The notes under the pieces are model-generated. The model saw only the letters and a list, made by a program, of their open reading frames with translations, was not told the DNA's origin and searched no databases. Positions 7,612-16,382 of a DNA stretch of 64,000 nucleotides are shown one piece after another. Position 1 is the stretch's first letter. The number at the start of each line of letters is the position of its first letter. This DNA comes from Desulfovibrio sp. (GTDB lineage: Bacteria > Desulfobacterota > Desulfovibrionia > Desulfovibrionales > Desulfovibrionaceae): positions 419,623-483,622 of the forward strand of contig NZ_JAVESS010000002.1 of the NCBI RefSeq assembly GCF_034006445.1, given 5' to 3'. The position numbers and the translations under genes are program-made.

Positions 7612-9108
7612 ATGGATAAAATTGCACTGGCAACAATCCTGATACCGTTCATCGGCGCGTTGATCGCCGCCTGTCTGCCGTATCACGCGGCACGGGCGCT
7701 GGCGCTGGTGGTTGCCCTTGCCGCTTCGGCGGGCAGCGCGGCCCTTGGCCTGGCATACCTCAATGCAGGCATGCCCGAAAACTGCACATTCAGCCTTGTG
7801 AGTTACAGCTCCACCCTGCTTGGCGGCACTGGACACACAGTGGAAATATTTGGCGTACTCATCGACAGGGTAAGCACGCTCATCTGCTTTGCCGTGGTTT
7901 TTCTCGGCTTTCTGGTGGTGCTGTACTCCACGGCCTACCTGACCAAGGGCAACCGTGAACACCCACATGAGGGCACTACCCGTTTTTACGCCATCATGCT
8001 GGCCTTTATCGGCGCCATGGCCGGGCTTACGCTTTCCTCCACCCTCTTTGGCCAGTTGCTGTTCTTTGAAATCACCGGCGGCTGTTCCTGGGCGCTCATC
8101 GGCTACTACCAGACCCCCAAGGCGCTGCGCTCGGGCATGAAGGCCCTGCTGGTGACCCACCTTGGCGCGCTGGGCCTCTATGTGGCTGCAGCCTGGCTGT
8201 ATCATGAGACCGGCTCCTTTGCCCTCTCCGGCATGGCCGGGCTTGGGGATACCGCCAAGATCATCATCGTGGGCGGCGTGCTCTTTGCAGCCTGGGGCAA
8301 ATCAGCCCAGATTCCCATGCACATGTGGCTGCCAGACGCCATGGAAGCGCCCACCCCGGTGAGCGCCTACCTGCACGCGGCCTCCATGGTCAAGGTGGGC
8401 GTGTTCATTTTTGCCCGCGCCGTCATGGCCGCAGGGGATGTCCCCCCGGTTGTGGGTCATGTGGGCATGGTCATGGCCGTGATAACCCTCATCTACGGCT
8501 TTATCATGTATTTGCCGCAGACCGACATGAAGCGCCTTCTGGCCTATTCCACCATCACCCAGCTTTCGTACATCTTCTTTGCCATTTCACTGGCCATCCT
8601 GTGCACGGATCCTGTTCTGCGCAACACAGTGCTGCTTTTTGGCGCAATCGCCTACATTTTCAACCACGCCTTTGCAAAAAGCCTGTTTTTCCTGGTGGCT
8701 GGAGCGCTCAGCTACACCTGCGGCACGCGCACCCTCACCCAGTTGCAGGGAATCCTGTCACGCCTGCCTCTGCTGGGCGTAGGCTTTTGCGTGGCGGCAC
8801 TGGCCATCACCGGCGTGCCGCCGCTCAACGGCTTTTTCAGCAAATACCCCATTTTCACCACAGGTTTTGCTCTTGGAGCGAGCCACTGGTTTGTAATGGT
8901 GCTGACCATACTGGTCATGATCGAATCCGTGGGCAGCTTTGCCTGGTTCCTTTACTGGTTCGGCAAGACAGTACCCGGCAAACCCTCTGAGGTTGTGGCG
9001 CAGGCGCAGCCTGTGCCCGCCGCCATGAAGCTGGTGCTGGCCATCCTTGTTTTCATGTCGTTCTCTTCCAGCATCATGGCCGTTTACTGGTTGAACCACG
9101 GAGGCTAA
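7612..9108 (+). CDS. hyfD: Hydrogenase-4 membrane subunit D (NuoL/N-like)
   Basis: The 498-residue membrane protein is a further antiporter-like subunit. It has the core motif WGKSAQIPMHMWLPDAMEAPTPVSAYLHAASMVKVG with channel Lys and His residues, and the second signature MKRLLAYSTITQLSY. Its presence between the HyfC- and HyfE-like genes makes the complex hydrogenase-4-like, since hydrogenase-3 has only one antiporter subunit. Extra antiporter subunits suggest greater ion-pumping potential. Confidence 0.9.
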   Translation: MDKIALATILIPFIGALIAACLPYHAARALALVVALAASAGSAALGLAYLNAGMPENCTFSLVSYSSTLLGGTGHTVEIFGVLIDRVSTLICFAVVFLGFLVVLYSTAYLTKGNREHPHEGTTRFYAIMLAFIGAMAGLTLSSTLFGQLLFFEITGGCSWALIGYYQTPKALRSGMKALLVTHLGALGLYVAAAWLYHETGSFALSGMAGLGDTAKIIIVGGVLFAAWGKSAQIPMHMWLPDAMEAPTPVSAYLHAASMVKVGVFIFARAVMAAGDVPPVVGHVGMVMAVITLIYGFIMYLPQTDMKRLLAYSTITQLSYIFFAISLAILCTDPVLRNTVLLFGAIAYIFNHAFAKSLFFLVAGALSYTCGTRTLTQLQGILSRLPLLGVGFCVAALAITGVPPLNGFFSKYPIFTTGFALGASHWFVMVLTILVMIESVGSFAWFLYWFGKTVPGKPSEVVAQAQPVPAAMKLVLAILVFMSFSSSIMAVYWLNHGG

Positions 9109-9110
9109 GC

Positions 9111-9770
9111 ATGTTGAGTTCAAGCATAATCATCAACAATCTCGCCGGGCTTTTGGTGGTCACATCGCTGATGGTGGTCACTTGCAAAAAAGCCACTACA
9201 TCCGCGCTGCTGTATGCCGTGCAGTCTGCCGTGCTGGTGCTCTCGTTCATTGCGCTGGCTGGCCTGATGCAGGCGCACGAGCTGTATACCTGGGCCGGAA
9301 CCGCCGTTCTGACCAAGGTCATCCTTGTGCCGCTGATCATGTACAAGGCCCTTGGCGCCATGAACGACCCTGAAGCGCAGGGAATGGTCATTCCCACATC
9401 CGTGGTTGTCATTCTTGCCGCAGTTCTTCTGCTCCTGTGTCACTTTGTGGTGAGCACTGTGCAGGTGCCCATTATCACGCAGCACGGGCTTGAACCTGTA
9501 CTGGCCGTCTCGCTCGGCCATTTCATGATCGGCGTCATGTGCATTGTTGTGCAGCGCAACATCATCAAACAGATATTCGGCTATTGCCTGATGGAAAACG
9601 GCGCGCACATGACCCTGGCCCTGCTGGCCAATCAGGCCCCGCACCTTGTGGAAATAGGTATTTCCACAGACGCCATCTTCGCGGTCATCATCATGGTTTA
9701 CATGGTACGCCGCATTTTCACCACCATGAACACGTTGCGCGCGCATGATCTTTCCGCGCTGAAGGGGTGA
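9111..9770 (+). CDS. hyfE: Hydrogenase-4 subunit E (small membrane protein)
   Basis: The 219-residue protein has about six transmembrane segments and few charged residues inside them, and starts two bases after the previous stop. The position between HyfD- and HyfF-like genes, the length and the conserved text MENGAHMTLALLANQAPHLVEIG match HyfE, which combines a NuoK-like part. The start overlaps a GGAGG ribosome-binding site. Confidence 0.88.
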   Translation: MLSSSIIINNLAGLLVVTSLMVVTCKKATTSALLYAVQSAVLVLSFIALAGLMQAHELYTWAGTAVLTKVILVPLIMYKALGAMNDPEAQGMVIPTSVVVILAAVLLLLCHFVVSTVQVPIITQHGLEPVLAVSLGHFMIGVMCIVVQRNIIKQIFGYCLMENGAHMTLALLANQAPHLVEIGISTDAIFAVIIMVYMVRRIFTTMNTLRAHDLSALKG

Positions 9771-9773
9771 GCC

Positions 9774-11405
9774 ATGAATGCCATGACCAACAGCAGCCCC
9801 ATGCTTTTTTGCCTGCTGCTCGCAGCGCCACTGGTCACATCTCTGCTGTGCTTTGCCTGCGCTTTTTGCGGGCGCGGCATACGATCAGTGGTCAACATCA
9901 TTAACACGGCTGGCTGTGCGGCCCTTCTGGTCACCGCCTTTGGCCTGGTGAGCGCGGTTTACGAACATGGCGCGCTCTTTGCCGCCGGCAAGTGGCTGTA
10001 CCTCGACAGCCTCTCGGCCATCTTCCTTGCCGTACTTGGCGTGCTGGGGACGATCACAGGCCTGTACTCATACGGCTACATGAAGCAGGAAGTGGACCAC
10101 GGCGAAGTTTCCGTAGCAACACTTTGCAACTATTACGGATTCTTTCACCTGTTCATCTTCACTATGGTTTCGGTGATCACCACCAACAACCTCATCCTCA
10201 TGTGGGCGGGCGTAGAAGCCACCACCCTGGCATCGGCCTTTCTGGTGGGCATTTACGGCCAGAATTCTTCACTCGAAGCGGCCTGGAAATACATTATCAT
10301 CTGCACCGTGGGCGTGGCCTTTGGCCTCTATGGCACAGTGCTGGTGTATTCCAATGCCTCTGCGGCCATGAGCGCCCAGGGGCTCGACCCCTCGGACGCC
10401 ATTTTCTGGACTGAAGCCCTGCGCTACGCCAGCGGCCTTGACCAGACCCTCATGTATCTGGCCTTTGTCTTTGTGCTTATCGGCTTTGGCACCAAGGCCG
10501 GGCTGTTCCCCATGCACGCATGGCTGCCCGATGCCCACAGCGAAGCCCCCAGCCCCACCAGCGCCCTGCTTTCCGCCGTGCTGCTCAAGGCGGCCATCTT
10601 GGTCATCCTGCGGTACTACATACTTATCAGTCGCAGCATCTCAAGCACTGTGCCGCAAAACATGCTGCTGGCCCTTGGACTGCTTTCCATACTTGTGGCC
10701 GCATTCAGCATGGTCTCGCAAAACGACATCAAACGCCGCTACGCCTATTGCAGTGTTGAAAACATGGGCATCATCGCCGTTGGGCTTGGCTTTGGCGGCC
10801 CGCTGGGCATTTTTGCCGCGCTGTTCCACGTTATCAGCCACAGCCTTGCCAAGGGTCTGGTGTTCTGCGTGTCGGGCAATGTGCTGCTCAAATACAGCTC
10901 ACGCGACATGACCACCGTGCGCGGCATGCTCAAGATCATGCCTGTCTCCGCCGTGTTTCTTGCGGCGGGAACCCTGGCCCTGGGCGGCCTGCCGCCGTTC
11001 AGCGTGTTCTTGAGCGAATTCATGGTGGTCGTTTCCGGCATCAGCTCCGGGCACATGTATCTGGTGGCGGCTCTGGCCGTGCTGCTCATGGTCGCCCTGG
11101 GCGCGCTGGTGCATCTGGTGGCGGTGACGCTTTCCGGCCCGCCGCCGGAATCCATCGCCAGAGGCGAACAGGGCTGCATGACCCTTATCCCCGCAGCCGC
11201 GCTGCTGGGCCTGCTGCTTGTTATGGGCACATGCACGCCGACCCCGGTGGTGAACATGCTCAACGCAGCCACCAACATCGTGCTGGACAGGGATACCGCC
11301 ACTGCCCAGATACAGCCCGCCCTGCGTGAAATGGTGCGATCCGCCTCTCAGGAGGCTGCCCAAACCGACGCAGCCAGGCAAACTTCTTCCCGTCAGGAGA
11401 TATAA
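9774..11405 (+). CDS. hyfF: Hydrogenase-4 membrane subunit F (NuoM/N-like)
   Basis: This is the third antiporter-like subunit, 543 residues. The core motif GTKAGLFPMHAWLPDAHSEAPSPTSALLSAVLLKAA holds the conserved Lys and His residues, and KRRYAYCSVENMG is the second signature. The C-terminal 50 residues are polar (ending QTDAARQTSSRQEI) and probably cytoplasmic. It has normal length for HyfF. With subunits B and D it gives three antiporter-like proteins in one operon. Confidence 0.9.
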   Translation: MNAMTNSSPMLFCLLLAAPLVTSLLCFACAFCGRGIRSVVNIINTAGCAALLVTAFGLVSAVYEHGALFAAGKWLYLDSLSAIFLAVLGVLGTITGLYSYGYMKQEVDHGEVSVATLCNYYGFFHLFIFTMVSVITTNNLILMWAGVEATTLASAFLVGIYGQNSSLEAAWKYIIICTVGVAFGLYGTVLVYSNASAAMSAQGLDPSDAIFWTEALRYASGLDQTLMYLAFVFVLIGFGTKAGLFPMHAWLPDAHSEAPSPTSALLSAVLLKAAILVILRYYILISRSISSTVPQNMLLALGLLSILVAAFSMVSQNDIKRRYAYCSVENMGIIAVGLGFGGPLGIFAALFHVISHSLAKGLVFCVSGNVLLKYSSRDMTTVRGMLKIMPVSAVFLAAGTLALGGLPPFSVFLSEFMVVVSGISSGHMYLVAALAVLLMVALGALVHLVAVTLSGPPPESIARGEQGCMTLIPAAALLGLLLVMGTCTPTPVVNMLNAATNIVLDRDTATAQIQPALREMVRSASQEAAQTDAARQTSSRQEI

Positions 11406-11406
11406 C

Positions 11407-13146
11407 GTGAGCACTACCACGAAACAGACCCAAAACCCCACCAGCGATAACCGCGGCACGGGGTATGTGGCAAACGTGCGGCAGCGTTTTCCCTACGCCG
11501 TCCTTGATGAAGAACGCCAGACCAGCAACCAGCTCACCATCACGGTCAAGCTGGATGCCCTGCCCGACGTGGTTTCATATCTATACTACGACCAGGGCGG
11601 CTGGCTGCCGGTGGTTTTTGCCAACGACGAGCGCACGCTCAACGGCAGTTATGCCATCTACTACGCCCTTTCTATGGAAGAAGGCGAAAAATGCTGGATT
11701 GTGGTGCGTGCCTTTGTGGATGCCGATCGGCAGGAGTTCCCTTCCGTAACGCCAAGGGTTCCCGCCGCCGTGTGGGGCGAGCGCGAGATTCGGGACATGT
11801 ACGGCCTCACCCCCGTGGGCCTGCCCGATACGCGCCGTCTGGTGCTGCCCGACGACTGGCCGGACAACCTGTACCCCCTGCGCAAGGACAGCATGGACTA
11901 TCGCCAGCGTCCCGCGCCCACTACGGACACGGAAACCTACGACTTCATCAACGAGCTGGGCAACAAAAAGAACCGCATCCTGCCTCTTGGCCCCATGCAC
12001 GTCACTTCTGACGAACCCGGCCACTTCCGGCTCTTTGTGGACGGTGAAAATATAGTAGATGCGGACTACCGCATGTTTTACGTGCATCGCGGTATGGAAA
12101 AAGCCGCAGAAGTGCGCATGGGCTATAACGAAGTCACCTTTCTTGCCGAGCGTGTGTGCGGCATCTGCGGCTATGCCCACAGCATTGCCTATGCCAATTC
12201 GGTGGAAAACGCCCTTGCCATTGACGTGCCCATGCGCGCCCGCTGGATACGCACCCTGCTGCTGGAGACGGAACGCCTGCACAGCCACCTGCTGAACCTC
12301 GGCCTTGTCTGTCACTTTACGGGCTTTGACGCGGGTTTTCAGCAGTTCTTCCGTGTGCGTGAAAAGTCCATGACCATTGCCGAACTGCTGACCGGTTCGC
12401 GCAAGACCTACGGCCTCAACCTCATTGGCGGCATCCGCAACGACATCCTGGCCGATGCGCGCAAAACCACCACAACCCTGCTCAATGCCATAGAAAAAGA
12501 AGTGGCCGAACTGGTGGACATGCTCCTCAGCACCACCAACTTTGACCAGCGCGCCAGGGGCGTGGGCATTCTTGATCGCAAGGTTGCCCGCGACTACAGC
12601 CCCGTGGGCCCCATGATCCGGGGCAGCGGCTTTGCCCGCGACGTGCGCGGCGACCATCCCTTTGAAGCCTACGGGCATATCCCCGTCAATGTCTTCTCCT
12701 TTGATGGCTGCGACATCTTTTCCCGCGCCCTTGTGCGGGTGAAGGAAGTGTTCGATTCCATCGCCCAGTGCCGCTACGTGCTGGACAACATGCCCGGCGG
12801 CCCGGTGCTGACCGAGGGTTTCACCTACACGCCCCACAAGTTCGCCCTGGGATTTACCGAAGCGCCGCGCGGCGAAGATGTGCACTGGAGCATGACCGGC
12901 AACAACCAGAAAGTCTTCCGCTGGCGCTGCCGCGCGGCCACCTATGCCAACTGGCCGGTGCTGCGCTACGCCCTGCGTGGCAACACGATCTCCGACGCCG
13001 CGCTCATTATCGGCAGCCTTGACCCCTGCTACTCCTGCACCGACCGCGTAACCCTTGTGGATGTGCGCAAAAAGAAGGTCAAAACCGTTCCGTATCAGGA
13101 GTTTGAGCAGTACGGCATTGACCGCAAACATTCCCCCCTGCCCTAA
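11407..13146 (+). CDS. hyfG: [NiFe] hydrogenase large subunit with fused NuoC-like domain
   Basis: The 579-residue protein is the catalytic subunit that reduces protons to H2. Residues 1 to about 170 match the NuoC (30 kDa) domain with REIRDMYGL, and the rest the NuoD-like hydrogenase core. Nickel ligands are RVCGIC (Cys251, Cys254) and DPCYSC (Cys541, Cys544). A 32-residue tail follows Arg547, as in HycE precursors that are cut after nickel insertion; the matching protease is encoded at 15046. GTG 11407 is chosen because AGGAG lies seven bases ahead. Confidence 0.93.
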   Translation: MSTTTKQTQNPTSDNRGTGYVANVRQRFPYAVLDEERQTSNQLTITVKLDALPDVVSYLYYDQGGWLPVVFANDERTLNGSYAIYYALSMEEGEKCWIVVRAFVDADRQEFPSVTPRVPAAVWGEREIRDMYGLTPVGLPDTRRLVLPDDWPDNLYPLRKDSMDYRQRPAPTTDTETYDFINELGNKKNRILPLGPMHVTSDEPGHFRLFVDGENIVDADYRMFYVHRGMEKAAEVRMGYNEVTFLAERVCGICGYAHSIAYANSVENALAIDVPMRARWIRTLLLETERLHSHLLNLGLVCHFTGFDAGFQQFFRVREKSMTIAELLTGSRKTYGLNLIGGIRNDILADARKTTTTLLNAIEKEVAELVDMLLSTTNFDQRARGVGILDRKVARDYSPVGPMIRGSGFARDVRGDHPFEAYGHIPVNVFSFDGCDIFSRALVRVKEVFDSIAQCRYVLDNMPGGPVLTEGFTYTPHKFALGFTEAPRGEDVHWSMTGNNQKVFRWRCRAATYANWPVLRYALRGNTISDAALIIGSLDPCYSCTDRVTLVDVRKKKVKTVPYQEFEQYGIDRKHSPLP

Positions 13147-13163
13147 AGCATGTGGCAAAGCGT

Positions 13164-13298
13164 ATGAAAACCATAAATCTTCACCAGAACCGCGCGCAGC
13201 AGCGCAGCACGGCCCCTGCCGACATGGCGGCCCGGCACAGCGCCGCTGCAAAGGCCACGCATCTGCGCAACATGCTTGAGGAGGCGCTGTCATGCTGA
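13164..13298 (+). CDS. Possible small protein (44 aa) between hyfG and hyfH
   Basis: An ATG at 13164 opens a 44-codon frame (starts MKTINLHQNRAQQRS, ends NMLEEALSC) whose TGA overlaps the hyfH start as ATGCTGA. Such overlap is typical of translationally coupled genes, and it fills a gap of about 145 bp that is unusual for this tight operon. There is no strong ribosome-binding site and no family resemblance. It could be a leader that exposes the hyfH start or simply a chance ORF. Confidence 0.4.
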   Translation: MKTINLHQNRAQQRSTAPADMAARHSAAAKATHLRNMLEEALSC

Positions 13299-13816
13299 AA
13301 TTACTCAAAATAATCCGTGAAGCGGGCGAGGCAACGATCAAGTATCCGTTCGCGCCTGCCGAATTCACGCCCACATTCCGCGGCAAGCCGGAATACGACC
13401 CCAAGCGCTGCATTGCCTGCGCAGCCTGTGCCATCGCCTGCCCGCCCAATGCCCTGACCATCGAAACCAATCTGGAAACGGGCGTGCGCACCTGGCAGTT
13501 CTCCGCCGGGCGCTGCATCTTTTGCGGCCGGTGCGAAGAGGTTTGCCCCACCAGGGCCCTGCACCTCTCGCAGGAATTTGAACTTGCCGTCATGCGCAAG
13601 GACGATCTGTACGAACGCTGCACCTTCAGCCTGTGCCACTGCAGCCAGTGCGGCACGGCCTTTGCCCCGCAAAAGGAAGTGGACTACGCCCTGGCCCTGA
13701 CCATGCAGGCGGACGGCATTACGGAAGAAGACCCCGACCAGCGGCGGCAGTTCGAGACCTGCCCCCAGTGCAAACGCAAGCAGACCCTCGGCCTCAAGCC
13801 CCGGCAGGAGGTATAG
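13292..13816 (+). CDS. hyfH: Hydrogenase-4 ferredoxin subunit (HycF/NuoI-like)
   Basis: The 174-residue protein carries two 4Fe-4S clusters that pass electrons towards the small subunit. Motifs are [12 protein letters not shown] and [13 protein letters not shown] further C-terminal set (LCHCSQCG and CPQCKRKQ) could form a zinc-like knuckle, also found in HycF. The gene starts with good spacing after GAGGAGG, between large and small subunit genes. Confidence 0.9.
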   Translation: MLKLLKIIREAGEATIKYPFAPAEFTPTFRGKPEYDPKRCIACAACAIACPPNALTIETNLETGVRTWQFSAGRCIFCGRCEEVCPTRALHLSQEFELAVMRKDDLYERCTFSLCHCSQCGTAFAPQKEVDYALALTMQADGITEEDPDQRRQFETCPQCKRKQTLGLKPRQEV

Positions 13817-13818
13817 CC

Positions 13819-14637
13819 ATGTCCATTGTACCCTATGCCTACGCGACCGGTGTTTCACACTATAAAACCGAGCCTGTCAGCGTGGAGGATTCCGTAGCGG
13901 CGCTCAAGGCTGCGCTCTTGCAGCGCATTCAGCGCTCCGCCTATGTCTACCGTATCGACTGCGGCGGCTGCAACGGCTGTGAAATTGAAATCTTCGCATC
14001 CATCACGTCCATCTTTGATGCGGAGCGCTTCGGCATCAAGGTGGTTCCCTCGCCCCGTCATGCAGACATTCTGCTGTTTACGGGCGCGGTGACCCGCGCC
14101 ATGCGCATGCCGGCCCTGCGCGCCTTCCACAACGCGCCGGATCCCAAGATCTGCGTATCCTACGGCGCGTGCGGGTGCAGCGGCGGCATATTCCACGACA
14201 TGTATTGCGTATGGGGCGGCAGCGACAAGATCGTGCCCATCGACGTGTACATTCCCGGCTGCCCGCCCACCCCGCAGGCCACCATTTATGGCCTTGCCAT
14301 GGCCCTCGGTCTGCTGGATCAGAAACTCAAGGAACACAATCACGAGGAATCCGGCGCAGCAGCCCCCGCCCCTCTGCTGCCCGACGCTCCGCTGGACATC
14401 CGCGTGCGGATTGAACGTGAGGCGCGCCTGCTGGCGGGCTACCGTCAGGGCAGGGAAATCAGCGACCGCTTCTTCACCTGCCTGGAGGCAGGCAGCACGG
14501 CGGCCCTTGAAGGCAACCTGCAAAAGTGGATTCGCGATGCCGATGACCCACGCCTGACGGAGATTCTCTTCCGTCTGCGCGAGATGTTTTTCGACAGCCT
14601 GAACATGAATCAGGATCAGGGGATCTGCCATGACTGA
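13819..14637 (+). CDS. hyfI: [NiFe] hydrogenase small subunit (HycG/NuoB-like)
   Basis: The 272-residue subunit holds the 4Fe-4S cluster next to the NiFe site. Cluster ligands lie in [24 protein letters not shown] and [10 protein letters not shown], the NuoB-type pattern. The C-terminal 80 residues form an additional polar, helical extension compared with NuoB, and the total is a little longer than HycG. The start at 13819 follows CAGGAGG. Confidence 0.9.
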   Translation: MSIVPYAYATGVSHYKTEPVSVEDSVAALKAALLQRIQRSAYVYRIDCGGCNGCEIEIFASITSIFDAERFGIKVVPSPRHADILLFTGAVTRAMRMPALRAFHNAPDPKICVSYGACGCSGGIFHDMYCVWGGSDKIVPIDVYIPGCPPTPQATIYGLAMALGLLDQKLKEHNHEESGAAAPAPLLPDAPLDIRVRIEREARLLAGYRQGREISDRFFTCLEAGSTAALEGNLQKWIRDADDPRLTEILFRLREMFFDSLNMNQDQGICHD

Positions 14638-15049
14638 AATGGTCCGTTTCCACGCGCTGCGGCGAAAGTTTCTGGATACCCAAAAGGATCTTCCCGAATC
14701 GGACGCCACAAAGCAGGTCATGTACTACTCCCTTGCCATCGGGCATCACGTGGGGGTTATCGACTGCCTCGTCAAGGTGCTGGAATGCCCCAAAGACGGC
14801 TATGAAACATGGGTGGGCCTGCTGCCGCAGGGCGAGGCCCGCCGCAAGATGTCGGGCCTGCTGACCTTTGGCGAAATACACATAGACGCGAACCATGCGG
14901 GCATGCTGGGCAAGGCTTTTGCCCAAGCCATGCCCCACATGGACGAGCCGTACAGGGGCTGGAGCGCCGCCCTTATGGAACAGCTGGCCGCCATCCAGCA
15001 GGAGCCAGCACTCTACCTCATGGTGCAGCTGCCCAGGAGGATGGAATGA
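14630..15049 (+). CDS. hycH: Formate hydrogenlyase maturation protein (HycH-like)
   Basis: The 139-residue protein matches HycH/HyfJ in size and text ([22 protein letters not shown] and [13 protein letters not shown]). This family is required for maturation of the hydrogenase large subunit, by an unclear mechanism. It overlaps the small subunit gene by eight bases and the protease gene by four, so all three are probably translated together. Confidence 0.85.
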   Translation: MTEMVRFHALRRKFLDTQKDLPESDATKQVMYYSLAIGHHVGVIDCLVKVLECPKDGYETWVGLLPQGEARRKMSGLLTFGEIHIDANHAGMLGKAFAQAMPHMDEPYRGWSAALMEQLAAIQQEPALYLMVQLPRRME

Positions 15050-15519
15050 CCGCCCCCGCACCCCAGACCTGCAGCCTGGTGCTGACCGTGGGCAACAGCC
15101 TGATGGGCGACGACGGCGCAGGTCCGCTTTTGTGCGAACGCCTGGAGGCTGCGCCCGTGCCGGGCTGGACTGTCATAGACGGCGGCTCCATGCCCGAAAA
15201 CGTCACCTATGCCGTCAAGGCCATGAAGCCGCAGCGCCTGCTTATTGTGGACGTTGCCGCGCTGGGGCTGGCCCCCGGTGAAATACGCTTTGTGGACAAG
15301 GAACGCATCCGGGGCATGGGCATAGCCAGTACACATAACATGCCGCTTTCATTCATTATGGATGAACTGGAACAGGTAATAGAACAGGTTGTGTTTCTGG
15401 GCATTCAGCCACAGGAGGTGGGCTTTTGCCTGCCAGTGACCGATGCCGTGCAGCAGGCGGTGGATCGCATCCACGCCGGGCTGGCAGAAGGTCTTGTTGA
15501 CATTCCCTGGCTGGCCTGA
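15046..15519 (+). CDS. hycI: Hydrogenase maturation endopeptidase (HycI-like)
   Basis: The 157-residue protease should remove the 32-residue tail of the large subunit once nickel is inserted. Family marks are the N-terminal VGNSLMGDDGAG, whose Asp is a nickel-sensing ligand, DGGSMPEN, and STHNMPLSFIMDEL with the conserved His. The length is that of HycI. ATG 15046 overlaps the stop of the previous gene (ATGA). It is last in the operon. Confidence 0.9.
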   Translation: MTAPAPQTCSLVLTVGNSLMGDDGAGPLLCERLEAAPVPGWTVIDGGSMPENVTYAVKAMKPQRLLIVDVAALGLAPGEIRFVDKERIRGMGIASTHNMPLSFIMDELEQVIEQVVFLGIQPQEVGFCLPVTDAVQQAVDRIHAGLAEGLVDIPWLA

Positions 15520-15522
15520 CGC

Positions 15523-15540
15523 TTCGTCAAAAATGTCGAA
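15523..15540 (+). promoter_or_regulatory. Candidate FhlA-type activator site 1 of hydN
   Basis: TTCGTCAAAAATGTCGAA differs by a single base from the site at 3788. It begins just after the hycI stop and is about 160 bp upstream of the sigma-54 promoter at 15699. Confidence 0.65.
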
Positions 15541-15612
15541 ACAGAAAAAAATGGCTAACTATCCAGCGTAATAACGATTGCACAGCTTCCGCACCAACCT
15601 GCGCTGTGATGT

Positions 15613-15630
15613 TTCGTCAATTTTGACGAA
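15613..15630 (+). promoter_or_regulatory. Candidate FhlA-type activator site 2 of hydN
   Basis: TTCGTCAATTTTGACGAA is a perfect inverted repeat of TTCGTCAA with a two-base spacer, the best version of the motif in this island. It lies about 70 bp upstream of the sigma-54 promoter at 15699. Confidence 0.7.
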
Positions 15631-15698
15631 GCGAAGACAACCGTGCTTTGTGCTGCAATCGTAAGACCATAGAATACCAGACTATTTTTGTAAAACTC

Positions 15699-15714
15699 TG
15701 GCATCCTTGTTGCA
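15699..15714 (+). promoter_or_regulatory. Sigma-54 promoter of the hydN-fdhF unit
   Basis: TGGCATCCTTGTTGCA is a full match to the -24 and -12 elements with correct spacing, 58 bp before the hydN-like start. Confidence 0.8.
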
Positions 15715-15771
15715 AATTAATGAAAACCGCATGGCAACACGCCGTGTCGGACAAACAAGCAAGGGCTTTCC

Positions 15772-16278
15772 ATGAAAAAACGCATAGCGGCCAACCCGGG
15801 GCGGTGCATAGGCTGCCGCACCTGTGAGATAGCCTGCGCCCTGGCGCACAGTGAACTGCGTATCGAAGACATGACCGCCTCTGACTTCAAGGCCAGGGTT
15901 GCGATTTTGAAGTACGAAGACATCAGCACGCCGGTGGCCTGCCGCCAGTGTGAGGACGCCCCCTGCGCCGCCGCCTGTCCCTGCGGGGCCATTGTGGTGA
16001 ACAGCGAAAGCGTCACTGTGCTGCGTCACAAGTGCATAGGCTGCAAGGCCTGCATCATGGCCTGTCCTTACGGGGTCATGCGGGTCACAAGCCACAGGGT
16101 ACGCCGCACGGTTTGCGGCAAACCGCTGGGCTACAGCCAGAAGGCCCTGGCGCAAAAGTGCGACCTGTGCGCCAGCGTGCCCGAAGGCCCCTCCTGCGTG
16201 CGGGCCTGCCCCACCAACGTGCTCTTTGTGGTGGAGGATGAAACGGTGCAGCCCGCAGGAACTGTCGCATTTCAATGA
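15772..16278 (+). CDS. hydN: Electron-transfer ferredoxin (HydN-like)
   Basis: The 168-residue protein resembles HydN, which serves the hydrogenase-linked formate dehydrogenase. Four cysteine motifs are present: CIGCRTCEIAC, CRQCEDAPCAAACP, CIGCKACIMACP and CDLC with CVRACP. It is a paralogue of the ferredoxin at 3949. The gene lies directly ahead of fdhF behind its own sigma-54 promoter. Confidence 0.88.
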   Translation: MKKRIAANPGRCIGCRTCEIACALAHSELRIEDMTASDFKARVAILKYEDISTPVACRQCEDAPCAAACPCGAIVVNSESVTVLRHKCIGCKACIMACPYGVMRVTSHRVRRTVCGKPLGYSQKALAQKCDLCASVPEGPSCVRACPTNVLFVVEDETVQPAGTVAFQ

Positions 16279-16382
16279 AAAATTTCTGGGCCGCACGCCA
16301 GAGTCGTGTTGCGGTGCAGCCCCACATGTCTGCCGGAGCAGCGGAGTGCCCGCCGCTGTTTAAATGAATACAAGAGGACATC

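Noticed and set aside
11581..13656. 691-residue minus-strand ORF opposite hyfG/hyfH
   Set aside because: It is a mirror of the hydrogenase large-subunit gene with unlikely composition and no start signal.
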